Origin: Chromera velia
Lineage: Eukaryota; Sar; Chromeraceae
Assembly: GCA_018398765.1 (NCBI GenBank)
Contig: JAHBMJ010001200.1
Span: 8,150-34,575, forward strand
Direction: 5' to 3'
Length of the DNA stretch: 26,426 nt
Position numbers and translations under genes: made by a program. The notes beneath the pieces are model-generated. The model made no database searches and had not been told where the DNA came from. It saw only the letters and a program-made list of their open reading frames with translations. Shown here piece by piece: positions 1 through 12,713 of the stretch. Every line of letters starts with the position of its first letter. Position 1 is the first letter of the stretch.

Positions 1-616
1 CAAATACAAAAAAGACAGAAAGAATCTGTGCCTGGGAGGAAAAGCACGAGGGGACGCCTCATGCAGACCCACGTACCCCAATTGGATTTCCACCAGGCGA
101 AGAATTTCTCCACAGTGCGCATTGGGGGTCTTCTCTGGGGGTCTGCAGTCTCCATCCAGGCCAGCACGCTGCCGACAGAGCTGCCTTGGATGGCAGTCTC
201 CATGTTCGTGGCTGTGTGTCCCTTGTCTGCAAATGCTGCCATCATCAGAGCAAGCAGCGCGCTGCTGGCCGTGCGACCCGATGAGAAGACGTCCTTGGAG
301 GGGGAGGTCCTGTTTCGTTGGGCGAGGGCGGCTGTCTCGGGTGAGAAGTATCCAGAGCTTCCTGAAAGGGTGAAAGAAGGACATGGGGGTGAGCTGCTCG
401 GCAGAAAAAGTTCTATTTTGCAAAAGAACCGACGGCTGTGCTCGCGGTCTGGTCCTGTCCTTTCATTCCGTAAAAACACTGTTCCCGTTTTGAAAAAAAA
501 AAACAACGCGTCGAAGCATACGTTGGAAAGGCAGTCAAAGGGAAAGAGAGACATCAAAGCGGGCAAACACTCACAAGTGCGCAGAAGAAATGCAAAGGGC
601 CTCATGAATAAAAAAA
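1..616. repeat. Direct duplication, copy 1 (identical to 696-1311)
   Basis: The block starting at base 1 recurs at an offset of 695 bases. I compared the two blocks by eye and found no difference from base 1 to base 616, including the poly-A run next to the N at 617. The copy carries the terminal visible kinase exon on the minus strand. Perfect identity, a lone N and a flanking microsatellite point to one locus assembled twice rather than a biological duplication. Confidence 0.9.
77..361 (-). pseudogene. Duplicate copy of kinase exon 6 (probable assembly artefact)
   Basis: This is the exact counterpart of the exon at 772-1056 that encodes the SPE, DVFSSG and RRPPMRTVEKF motifs of the kinase C-lobe. 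It keeps the same acceptor (CTTTCAG) and the same candidate donor (GTACGT). If the duplication is real, it would be a second, spliceable copy of the exon downstream of the first. If it is an artefact, as seems likely, the true gene has one copy and continues beyond the left edge of the window. Confidence 0.55.
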
Positions 617-617
617 N

Positions 618-680
<63 letters not shown>
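617..680. repeat. Assembly gap (N at 617) and (CA)n(GA)n microsatellite
   Basis: A single N at 617 is followed by about 16 CA units (618-649) and then about 15 GA units. It lies exactly between the two identical 616-base blocks. A one-base gap with repeat sequence on one side is typical of a scaffold join placed inside an unresolved microsatellite. Confidence 0.9.
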
Positions 681-681
<1 letters not shown>

Positions 682-695
682 CACACTTTTTCACA

Positions 696-1311
696 CAAAT
701 ACAAAAAAGACAGAAAGAATCTGTGCCTGGGAGGAAAAGCACGAGGGGACGCCTCATGCAGACCCACGTACCCCAATTGGATTTCCACCAGGCGAAGAAT
801 TTCTCCACAGTGCGCATTGGGGGTCTTCTCTGGGGGTCTGCAGTCTCCATCCAGGCCAGCACGCTGCCGACAGAGCTGCCTTGGATGGCAGTCTCCATGT
901 TCGTGGCTGTGTGTCCCTTGTCTGCAAATGCTGCCATCATCAGAGCAAGCAGCGCGCTGCTGGCCGTGCGACCCGATGAGAAGACGTCCTTGGAGGGGGA
1001 GGTCCTGTTTCGTTGGGCGAGGGCGGCTGTCTCGGGTGAGAAGTATCCAGAGCTTCCTGAAAGGGTGAAAGAAGGACATGGGGGTGAGCTGCTCGGCAGA
1101 AAAAGTTCTATTTTGCAAAAGAACCGACGGCTGTGCTCGCGGTCTGGTCCTGTCCTTTCATTCCGTAAAAACACTGTTCCCGTTTTGAAAAAAAAAAACA
1201 ACGCGTCGAAGCATACGTTGGAAAGGCAGTCAAAGGGAAAGAGAGACATCAAAGCGGGCAAACACTCACAAGTGCGCAGAAGAAATGCAAAGGGCCTCAT
1301 GAATAAAAAAA
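696..1311. repeat. Direct duplication, copy 2 (identical to 1-616)
   Basis: This second copy is continuous with the unique sequence to its right, where the rest of the kinase gene lies, so it is the copy used in the kinase model. Confidence 0.9.
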
Positions 1312-4300
1312 CAAAGCAGAAAATCGAATGCATAGCGTGGAGAAAGGTGCGTGTGTCTCCCAATTGTCGCTATTCATGCATTTACTTCGATCTGCATCGG
1401 ATCCCCACGAATTGACCTGCCGGGATGTCTCCAGGATACCCCAGGAACACTTTGCCTGAGGAGGCCTCGATCAGACTGGAGATGCCCCAGTCAATCACAG
1501 TCACCTCTCCCCCCTCATTGTCTGAAGGGAACTTATGGGGGCTCTCTAACACACAAATCTGCATGCGGACACAGAAGAGATTTCATTCGCTGTGGAGGTC
1601 CAAAGATGAATCTGAAGGCACCAGCAAATATGAACGAGAGGAAGAAAGGCTCTGGTCAATTTGACGTTTCAGAGACAGACTGTCAATGGGATGGTTTCTC
1701 TCTCATTCTACGTGGAGTCACACAGACAGATCTTCTTACTCACTCATCCACAAACCCACCGATAAAGTCCCGCCTTACCAACTCACCTGCCCCTCTTTGA
1801 TGTCTCCGTGCACCAGTTGGCGCCCTCCCGACAGACGGACCCCCAAACTCTTCAGTGCCCCTCCCACCCCTCGAAGAGTGTGTGTCACAGCCCTTTGCAG
1901 TACTGCCATCGTTTTCTGCCCCACCCGCCCCCCCTCCTTCTGTCTCTCCCTTCCAATCTCATCACAGAACGCGACCGTGGCCTCGAACAAGGACCGTCCC
2001 GCGTCTGTCATCAAAATCCCAAACTGGCCTGTCTCACCGTCCCACCACAGACCTAGAGACGCACCCACCCCCGCTTCCTGAAGACTGCCTATCAACGCCA
2101 CCTCCACAGCCAGACAGAAGAGATCGTCTGCCCGTGCCTTCTCAGGAGGGAGTTTTACGTATAGTTCCCATCCATTCTCCACACGCGTACGGTGACGGGC
2201 CCTCCGAATTTGGGAACAACTCGGACCCCCGACAACAGGCCCCTTTTGCTGACGCTCCACGGCCTCTGCCTCCACTTCGAGGGGGGTAAACACGCACAGA
2301 GCTGTGCTGCTGTAACAGGCGTCCAAAGAAGGCACCGAGGCAGCTTTGGCAGGGCCGTACGCTGTTGTGACTGCACTGCGTACCCTTTCTGTGACTTTCT
2401 TGAGAATTTCTGCCACCTCTTCGGTGTTCAGCTTTGCGCTTGGAAAGTACGGATGTGTACAGGATGGGCAGGTCAGGGACACGACGGCCCTCACAGAGGT
2501 CGCTCTGTCTGGACATTCACATGCAGTTGTGCGTCTCTCTGCGCCCTCCTCTGCTTCTTTCTTCTTAGTCTCTTCTCCTTCTTTCAGATCGTTTTCGTCT
2601 CCTGGTTTTGTTGCCTGGTGGGAGGGGGGAAATGTACAGAATCTGCAGAGAGGGACACAATGACAGCCATGCACAGAAAGGATACGTGATCGAGGATCCT
2701 CTCTGTTGATGTCTCTTTCTCTCCTATTCTTCACAAGTGAGCAACAAGAAATAATTACTGGAATTCCATTTAAGGACTTGCAGATATTACGTGCATGATG
2801 GTCTGCTTCTCGTGGGCAAATCTGCAAAAGAGACCAAATACTTTCAATTAAACCAGACGGAATCTTCTCCCACGCCTCTCAAGCTTTCCTTCCTCTTTCC
2901 ATCTGAGAGTTTTCCTCATTTCATCCTTTATTTTCGGATTCTGCTCATCCAAGCAGATCGTTCATGGTGCCTGCAGGGGTATCAAAATGATCTGAAAAGC
3001 ACTGATACAACTCGCGCCAAAAGATCCCTCATCTGACCGACCCCTCAAGACGTCCCCTGAGAGATTCCCCCAGAGTCTCTCCATCCTTCCCCTCTCCTTC
3101 CGGAAGAAAGAGAAGGGTCTTTGGAGAGAGTCCGGAGTCAATCTCTGCCTTTGTCTCTGGGGGGGTCTTTTGAAGGGTGTCTGAGGAAAGCCGACCGCAC
3201 CGCTCGAGAATGGAATCCCGCATACTGCACACAAATCACGTGCGTCTTGTGACCTCTATTGTGTGCATAAGTGCGACACATCTGGGTGCCCAGAGGGATG
3301 TTAGATGACAAAAAAACCCAAATTGCCACTCTGATCGAGCAGCGGAAGCGTAAAAGAAAGAAAAAAGAAGCGGAAAGCTGAATTCAACGGATCCGTAAAG
3401 CATAGTGATCCTTGAAGAGGGACAGAACTCCAAATACTGAACAAAAATTTGCGAATCGGCTCAACTGGTATCTCTACTGACTCGAGGAGTTTCTCTGTGG
3501 TGTCTGCGCTGCCATCTGAGGCCAGAACGACGAGACACACAGAGACGGGGAGACGGAGTTTGCAGTCCACAGAGAGGGACCTTTCCTGTGCCCCCGTTGC
3601 TTCTGCGTTCTGTTCGTCCCGTGTTTTTTCGGATCCTCCATCTCTTGTGTGTGCACTCTCCTCATCCGCAGAAGAGACGATGACGTGCATCCCCTGCATG
3701 CACCCAGCGGGAGAGAAGACAATTCGACATGAAACTGGTCGACAGCAGAAAAAGAAACATCCAGCGCCTGTACAAGCTGTCCAGAAAGAAAAGTGCCCCC
3801 CTTCATGTCATTTCACCTACGAATGAAGGCCACCGAACAGTCTGCCGGTCTGCTTGCCCTGCCTGCCAGCCACACGAACCAATCAGTGAACGTCTCTGTA
3901 GCCGCCCTACTGTTCCTTTTTTCTCTGTCACTCCACTCTCAAAGACATGGGGCCAGGTTTAAAGGCGTTCCGTTCACATCTTCCTTCGAAGTCCGTCGAC
4001 GAGACTTCGCGGAACCGCTGGCAAGTAAGGACCCCGACTGACTGATTGACTGACCGAATGACTAACTGACAGAGTAACTGACTAACTGACCGATTGACTG
4101 ACTGAGTGAATGGCTGTGTGACTGACCGGAGTGTGTGGCAGCTCTTGGAGCCCCTTGAGTGACAAGCTCACAGAGACAGGGGGAGACGGCAGTCGAAGGG
4201 CCCCTTCCTCCTTCTCTGTCTCCGTCGCCTCTTTTTGCTTCCCCTCTTCGGACTTTCCGAATCCTGAGGCTCTTTTCTCCATCTCGGCCACAAGCTGTCT

Positions 4301-4942
4301 GTGAAGCTCTTGTGCCTTGTCTTTGCTACTGGCAGCCACCACACATACACTGGCCTTCCCCGTGCGGCTGTGTCGTCGACTGCTGTGGTCATCATGCGAT
4401 GTCTCTGACTTGATCTCATCTGTTGCGTCGGTTGACTGAGAGCACGCCGACACGGGACTGGTCTCCTTCATACTTGGAGCAGATTCCTCCCTGAGACTTT
4501 CCCTCAAGCTCTCGAGTATGGACTCCGACATGTACAATGGAAGGTCTGAGGTTTGGGCGACCAGGCGAAGAAGCGGGTGCTGCATGCAGAGACGGGAATC
4601 CTAAGCAACGGGGTGGATGCGAATCCGAAATATATACATTCGTGCAGCTTGCTTAAAATGTCGTGTGTGGCTATGAGGTGACAGCGTCAGGTGTGCAGAT
4701 GAATGGAAAGGTTCGCAAACATAATTTCTCCATGGGTAGAGAAGAGAACAACACGAGAGTTCTATCAATACATAAGTGGAGCAACCGTTCACTTGAGAGG
4801 GTATGCGATGCAGCTGGCAGCTCGGAGGAATACCTACCTGGCTCAACTCTCTCCAAATACCTCGGGAAATTATGAAGAGGTCATTTGGCTTCTGGTTTGC
4901 CATTGCTTTAGATGTGGTGGTGCAGCAGGCCTCTCCTGCCAT
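772..4942 (-). CDS. Divergent protein kinase, six exons visible, 3' end missing
   Basis: The exons on the minus strand are 4942-4838, 4579-4127, 3693-3482, 2642-1787, 1558-1417 and 1056 to about 772. All junctions keep the frame (intron phases 0, 0, 2, 0, 1) and use GT-AG sites. The first 35 codons begin MAGEACC. A Ser/Glu-rich, probably disordered N-terminus (about residues 36-256) is followed by a Lys/Glu-rich stretch and then a kinase fold. The conserved points are Lys420 (YVK), Glu437 (helix C), the catalytic loop HGDIKEGQ at 535-542, DWG at 565-567, SPE at 596-598, DVFSSG at 613-618, and a subdomain XI motif with RRPPMRTVEKF. The catalytic Asp and Lys are present, but the usual metal-binding Asn of the loop is Gln, Phe of DFG is Trp, and no glycine-rich loop is recognisable. 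It may therefore be a weak or inactive kinase. The overall style recalls secreted or rhoptry-like alveolate kinases, but no signal peptide is seen. The last donor (GTACGT at 771) is the least certain boundary. Confidence 0.78.
4033..4126 (-). repeat. Degenerate GTCA array at the 5' end of a kinase intron
   Basis: Read on the minus strand, the intron after kinase exon 2 opens with the donor GTCAGTCAC and continues as about 90 bases of GTCA-like words with point changes (GTCAGTT, GTCAATC, GTCAGTC). It has grown out of the donor motif itself, as in several introns of the large plus-strand gene. Confidence 0.8.
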
Positions 4943-5541
4943 CGTACTTGGGGTACAGCAGCACAAAGGTCAGACAATTTATGTGCGTATTTACGGAAAA
5001 TCCAAGTTGGTGTCTTTCGCTCGCAAACCAGCTCTCTCCCTCAGGTCGGTTGAGAAGCGTGCATAATGAACAAAAAGGGCACTGTCTCTGCATGCCCTCA
5101 CCCACTGCCTTTTCCCGTACTGCACAATCTTTCTGAGGCAACACATGCGAACACACACAAACAACAAACTTTGAAAGTTTCAAAGTGGCAACAAACTTGA
5201 ACAAAGCAACTCCGACGTGCACGCAAAATTCGCTGGCGGCTGACGCACGCCGCGCGACCCGGCGAAAGCTGTATTTGCGCGCAAATTCGCGCGCTCGCGC
5301 GACAGTGCATGCGCATGAGCAACATTCAATGCAACATGCAGGGCGTGTTGCAAAAAACTGCATGAAAAATAATTAATTGCGCATATTCGACATACAGAGC
5401 TGAAGAGGCTGTACGCCCAAATCAACTTACTGAAGCTATATAGCTGCATGACACTAACGGTATGGTCTCAGAAAGTGTCAAGACAAACCTATGCAGCGTG
5501 CATACCAGTAAAGCAACAGTTGTCTAAACAGAGTTGTCACG
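4943..5541. promoter_or_regulatory. Divergent promoter region between kinase and membrane-protein genes
   Basis: This 599-base stretch separates two start codons facing away from each other. It has a GC-rich, CpG-dense patch at about 5231-5305 containing GCCGCGCGACCCGG (5249-5262), then GTGCATGCGCATG at about 5308. The same 14-base word recurs in the other divergent promoter of the window (12343-12356). No clear TATA box was seen, and short frames in the region do not look coding. The regulatory role is inferred from position. Confidence 0.5.
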
Positions 5542-8806
<3,265 letters not shown>

Positions 8807-9000
8807 ATCGATCGAAAGTAAAAGCCGTGTTGATCTGTAAGTTTTTATAGTAAAAAGAATGAAATAGAATGAAAAGACACGACTTTGGGAATGCATTCAG
8901 TTCTCAACGCAAAATTTCAGCTTTTGCAACATATTTTTTGAATTTTAATGGAAATTTTAGACTATATTTTTGTATTTTTCTCTGTACAATATAATGTGTT

Positions 9001-9006
9001 AATAAA
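9001..9006 (+). terminator. Candidate polyadenylation signal AATAAA
   Basis: AATAAA lies about 195 bases past the stop codon of the membrane-protein gene, in AT-rich sequence. Whether this organism uses AATAAA is not shown by the sequence, so the call rests on position and motif only. Confidence 0.3.
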
Positions 9007-9716
9007 ATGTAGGACTAGGCGTAAGACATCAAAATCAAACGATAAAATTTAACGGCATTTTTGGCAGTTTTTTTTTTTTTAATATTTGATTTTGAGTCAG
9101 AATGACGAGCTTGCAATACGGTGTCAATACCTTCCTATACCAGATTTGATTTGATTTAATTTGATTCCAAAGATGACATGCATAATACACTCGACCTCAA
9201 CCACCTATGAGCTCTCCATGTCTTCCCATGACCTTGCCTTTTCCGTTAGGAGCGGCTGATCGTCACTCCTTCTATCTGAGTGCTACCGCTGCCGCTGCCC
9301 CTCCCTCAACCTTCCTATATCTTCCCCGAATTACTCCAAATACATCCCCAAATGACACTGTCCACTCGCTAAACTGTATGCATGCGCACCTGCATGCACG
9401 CTGCTTTATTTTGCAGATATGCGCATACACGGCTGGAGACGGTTGAATCCCCGGGTTGATGGGCATCAAAAATGTATTGTATACTAGCAAAAATGCTACT
9501 CTTACTAAATTTGCTTAAAAGTGTCGCCATAAGTGTCAGTGTCGACACTTTAGCCACTGAAAGTGTTGACACACGACACTGATGACATTTAACAACTCTA
9601 GTTTCGAGTCAAGAATCTTCAGATGCACGAACCATTTGGAACTCTGGACCTAGCTCGGGACTACTTCAGTGCCTTCTCTGGTTTGTGATTTCATAAGAGG
9701 TAGGAACGCTACCGTT

Positions 9717-9797
9717 GATTTCGATGGAAATCGAAATCCGATTTCAAGGAAGGATTCTTCTGCTCTCTTGCCATAAACTTTAGTAGACAAGAGAGCA
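9717..9797. other. Two adjacent hairpins in intergenic DNA
   Basis: The first is a 9-bp perfect stem (GATTTCGAT / ATCGAAATC, 9717-9738) closed by GGAA, which fits the GNRA tetraloop pattern. The second is a 10-bp perfect stem (TGCTCTCTTG at 9761-9770 pairing with CAAGAGAGCA at 9788-9797) with a 17-base loop. They could belong to a transcribed structured RNA or a small inverted-repeat element, but nothing else supports either. Confidence 0.35.
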
Positions 9798-10555
9798 GTG
9801 GTACGACAAAAATGGCATGCGTGGATCCATCCATGCATACAGGCCAACAGAATTTGCTTTTGTTACAAGGGATGTGCAGAATGAGCAGACAGACCGGACT
9901 TCCTTCTATTTGCCTCGATCCGTTGCACCCCTTTTCTTTGCATCCATACTACGGACATGCATGATCGGTCGGAAGAGAAACATTGAGCCGCTGGCTCTCT
10001 GCAGGGGAAAAGGCGTTAGTACAGATTTGCATGTCCATACACAAGACGCATAGCGTTGCCACAAAAAACTGTCACTTGCGAAATGCAAGTTTCTGTTCAC
10101 AGCAGCACGCAGAGGGGCGCACCACACCGGTAGGGCCTCTACTCACGTATATGCTTCCTTTCTACCTTCCTTCCCTTCTGTACTTGACCACGGCTGGGCT
10201 TTTGAAAGGTCTTGCTTGACTGACTCCGGTCACTCTACGATGCAGAGCCTTACTTAAACAGCAGCAGCACATTTATGTTTCCTTTCTCCCCTCCCCCACG
10301 ACTCAATGCATGCATCTGCTTTCTATCGGAGTGTTCCCCGGATGGAACACTTCACTCGGCTACCAAGACCCTCTCTGAAAGGAATGGGATCCCTTCTTTT
10401 TTCGTTTCATTCTGACATGCAGACAACACTGAATCACAATTTGTGCTCATGAATTGATCCTTCATGTGATCATTCCGACTGGTTGACTCACATTTTCCAC
10501 TTCCGTTGAATGGAAACATTGCCCTCGGCTTCATTCTTTTTTTCACTGTTGCAAC

Positions 10556-10653
10556 ATGAACGTTCCTTTTCTACATGGACAGTTCTTTTCAGTCTCGAAA
10601 CATGGACATTCTTTTCAGTCTTGCTACACGGACATTCTTTTCAATCTCCCTAC
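10556..10653. repeat. Minisatellite of about 26 bases overlapping a stop codon
   Basis: Three clear units (10575-10601, 10602-10627, 10628-10653) and a shorter, diverged one (10556-10574) share ATGGACATTCTTTTCAGTCT-like sequence. The last unit contains the stop codon (10650-10652) of the minus-strand secreted gene, so the array forms the start of that gene's 3' untranslated region. Confidence 0.75.
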
Positions 10654-12005
10654 TTTGACATGATCTCCGCACGAGCAGAGCATGAGACCCCCGGTCCTGT
10701 GCAAACATTCTCTGTGCCCCCCTCTCCCTCAAACAAGCTGCGATTCTTCATCGCCTGCACCTCCTGCATCTCACTTTGCGTCCCCAATTCCATTTCATGT
10801 CTTTTACGTGCCATCTCCTTCTCCTCCTCTTCCCACCTTATTTCGACTACCTCCCCCTTCTCTTCCTCTTCCACCTCGAGCTCACATACATTATCGTCCA
10901 CGTCTCCCCGCATATGCGCATGACCTTCCGGACACGACACACAGGGACCTGCAAACGTATCAAAGGACAGTGTGAAGTCATGGGAGACCGAGCTAATGAG
11001 AGTGAAGTACTCCCCACCCTCTACTGTTTGCAACTCCACCTCCCTCCCCCCCTCGAAACAGGAGGCGACAGGGGTCTCTCCCTGCTCAGGCGCAGCACAA
11101 CAAGTGAGGTCGTCACAGAGGTGGGAGTCTCGGAAGAAGACACTCAGCTTTGACAGTGACGTTGCACCTGCAGAGGGAACCTCTGAGAGTGTACCCTCGT
11201 GCCCGTACGTCGAGAGAGAGAGGCGCACACACGTGCCCGTGCCCACAAACGAATACCCAACCGCTCCGGCGGTGGTCGCAGTTCCTTCGTACTCCGTCAG
11301 CGTTAGCTTTTGTTTCCCGGAACTTCCTGAGACATGCACCGGATGGGAAGAGAAGTCGGGGACTTCGATGAGCTCAAACACAGAATCCTCAAACCTCGGA
11401 AGCCCCGCAAAACAGATCTCGGGATCTCCGTTTGAAAGGTGGTTGTCTCTTTCTGTCTCTCCAGTTGGCGAAGGATTCTCGGTGTCGATGTCACTCTCAC
11501 ACCCACTGCCGGTGTTGTTGCAGGTGTTGTTTGCGTTTCGAGAAGTTGCACTCGCCCTGGACCCATCCGTCAAGGTGCCGCAGGATGCAACATTGATGTG
11601 GTCGGAACACTTCGGGATGCCGTCAGTCTGGCTGTCTTGAGACCGAATCGCGCCCTCAGAATCTGTTGCAAACGACATCGGGGCATCCGCAGCGGCGGGC
11701 ATGGGGACACAGCAGCGTTCTGCACTGCAAGGGTGGGAATCGCACAGCACAAGCGACTGGTCGACATTTCTGGTGATGAAGCCCGGGGGGCAGTCTAGGT
11801 ATGTTTTGAAATTGGAGTCACAGGTGACAAGGCGTTTCTGGCCAGGCATGCCGTTTGTTTCATCATTGGACACGTTGAGAAGATCGGTGAAGTCAAAATC
11901 GAACTCCTTGAACTTTTCTCCGAAATGTTGAAAGTTCAGGGCCGAATGAGCGAGCGATGCTAGCAATAGGCAGCCTATTAGCTGCAAACTTCGAGCGCAT
12001 ACCAT
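10650..12005 (-). CDS. Secreted cysteine-containing protein, single exon, 451 aa
   Basis: This is an uninterrupted frame of 451 codons, unusual here because every other gene in the window has introns. The N-terminus, MVCARSLQLIGCLLLASLAHSA, is a clear signal peptide. Next comes a compact cysteine module (about residues 60-100) with the order C, DCPPGF, C, C, RCC. A Ser/Thr/Asn-rich linker with several N-x-S/T sites follows, then a second module with CDDLTCC and SCPEG. The C-terminus has a Glu/Lys/Arg-rich segment (about 385-425) likely to be helical or coiled coil. No membrane anchor is seen near the C-terminus. I do not recognise the family. The protein is probably extracellular or stored in a secretory organelle. 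Its start faces the large extracellular-protein gene across a 708-base shared promoter. Confidence 0.85.
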   Translation of the reverse strand: MVCARSLQLIGCLLLASLAHSALNFQHFGEKFKEFDFDFTDLLNVSNDETNGMPGQKRLVTCDSNFKTYLDCPPGFITRNVDQSLVLCDSHPCSAERCCVPMPAAADAPMSFATDSEGAIRSQDSQTDGIPKCSDHINVASCGTLTDGSRASATSRNANNTCNNTGSGCESDIDTENPSPTGETERDNHLSNGDPEICFAGLPRFEDSVFELIEVPDFSSHPVHVSGSSGKQKLTLTEYEGTATTAGAVGYSFVGTGTCVRLSLSTYGHEGTLSEVPSAGATSLSKLSVFFRDSHLCDDLTCCAAPEQGETPVASCFEGGREVELQTVEGGEYFTLISSVSHDFTLSFDTFAGPCVSCPEGHAHMRGDVDDNVCELEVEEEEKGEVVEIRWEEEEKEMARKRHEMELGTQSEMQEVQAMKNRSLFEGEGGTENVCTGPGVSCSARAEIMSK

Positions 12006-12713
12006 GATTGACCGCGGACTGGCTGCCAGTTCTGTCAGCTGGGAATCGCGTGTTGCAAAGGCGAAGATTTCAGCAAAAAAATGGTCAAGCTTTCAAATAC
12101 AGTGACCATGCAGGAGGTGCCACGACACCACCAGGGCCAACGAGTCAGCGAAGGAAGAGGCCTGTGAATAGCTTATCCGTGCAAACGGAAAGGGAAAATT
12201 TGATGCAACCGTCAAGGAAGTACAAGACTGACCTGCATGGCTGTACCTGCATGTCCTGCCATGCTTTGACTGACCTGACCTGCATGCATGTGCGTATCCT
12301 GTGCGCGTGCATGCAGGCGCGCGGCGGCGCGGAGCGGGCGCCGCCGCGCGACCCGGGCCGAAGCCGCGCCGGCCCCCGGCCGCGGCCGCGCGCATGCCCG
12401 CGCGCGGTGCCCGCGCGGCGCCGAAACTTTTTCTTGCGCATGCAGATCGATATGCTGTCTCTGATTGTCGTCTCTGTTTCGATATGTTTCGATGATTCGA
12501 TCTTCAGTTGTCCTTGAATCTTCGATTGTTCTCTTTAATTCCGGAATCCATTTGGAACAAAAGGGAGGCTACCCCACGGCGAGCATCGAGAGAAGTCGAG
12601 GCATCGAGCTGCTTTCTTGAGGAGCACTGCTGCGAAATTTTTCTTGGCTCGTTGCCACCGATTTTCTCCGCACCGCAAACTGACACAGGAATTTTTCTCT
12701 TCTGTCTGTCTAG
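12006..12713. promoter_or_regulatory. Divergent promoter region with extreme GC-rich core
   Basis: The region lies between the starts of two genes for secreted proteins. Its core (12313-12423) is almost entirely G and C and dense in CpG, and contains GCCGCGCGACCCGG (12343-12356), shared with the other divergent promoter at 5249-5262. GCATGC words flank it (about 12284, 12308, 12391, 12437). The right part (12480-12713) is ordinary and ends in a pyrimidine-rich tract and TCTAG immediately before the ATG at 12714, so a 5' untranslated intron is possible. Confidence 0.5.

Larger units (their letters stand above)
8807..10555. other. Intergenic, AT-richer region with no supported gene
   Basis: No frame on either strand looks coding. 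The first part (8820-9180) is AT-rich with poly-T and TTTGATTTGATTT-like words. Further right there are two short hairpins (9717-9797), a 12-base palindrome AGTGTCGACACT (9538-9549) among several GTGTC/GACAC words, GCATGCGCACCTGCATGC at about 9379, and an 8-base inverted repeat around 10338-10360. It may contain transposon debris, but no ends or coding remnants were recognised. Confidence 0.6.

Noticed and set aside
28-1415. Plus-strand frames of 346 and 230 codons across the duplicated blocks
   Set aside because: They lie opposite the kinase exon, run through the CA/GA microsatellite and show no domain or codon logic; the minus-strand frame carries the kinase motifs.
4803-5066. Plus-strand frame with a hydrophobic stretch (FGFWFAIALDVVV)
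   Set aside because: It overlaps the first kinase exon on the other strand, whose frame, donor and phase all fit the six-exon model; no acceptor or domain supports the plus frame.
10972-11640. Plus-strand frame of 222 codons inside the secreted gene
   Set aside because: It is the shadow of the 451-aa minus-strand frame, which has a signal peptide and cysteine modules.
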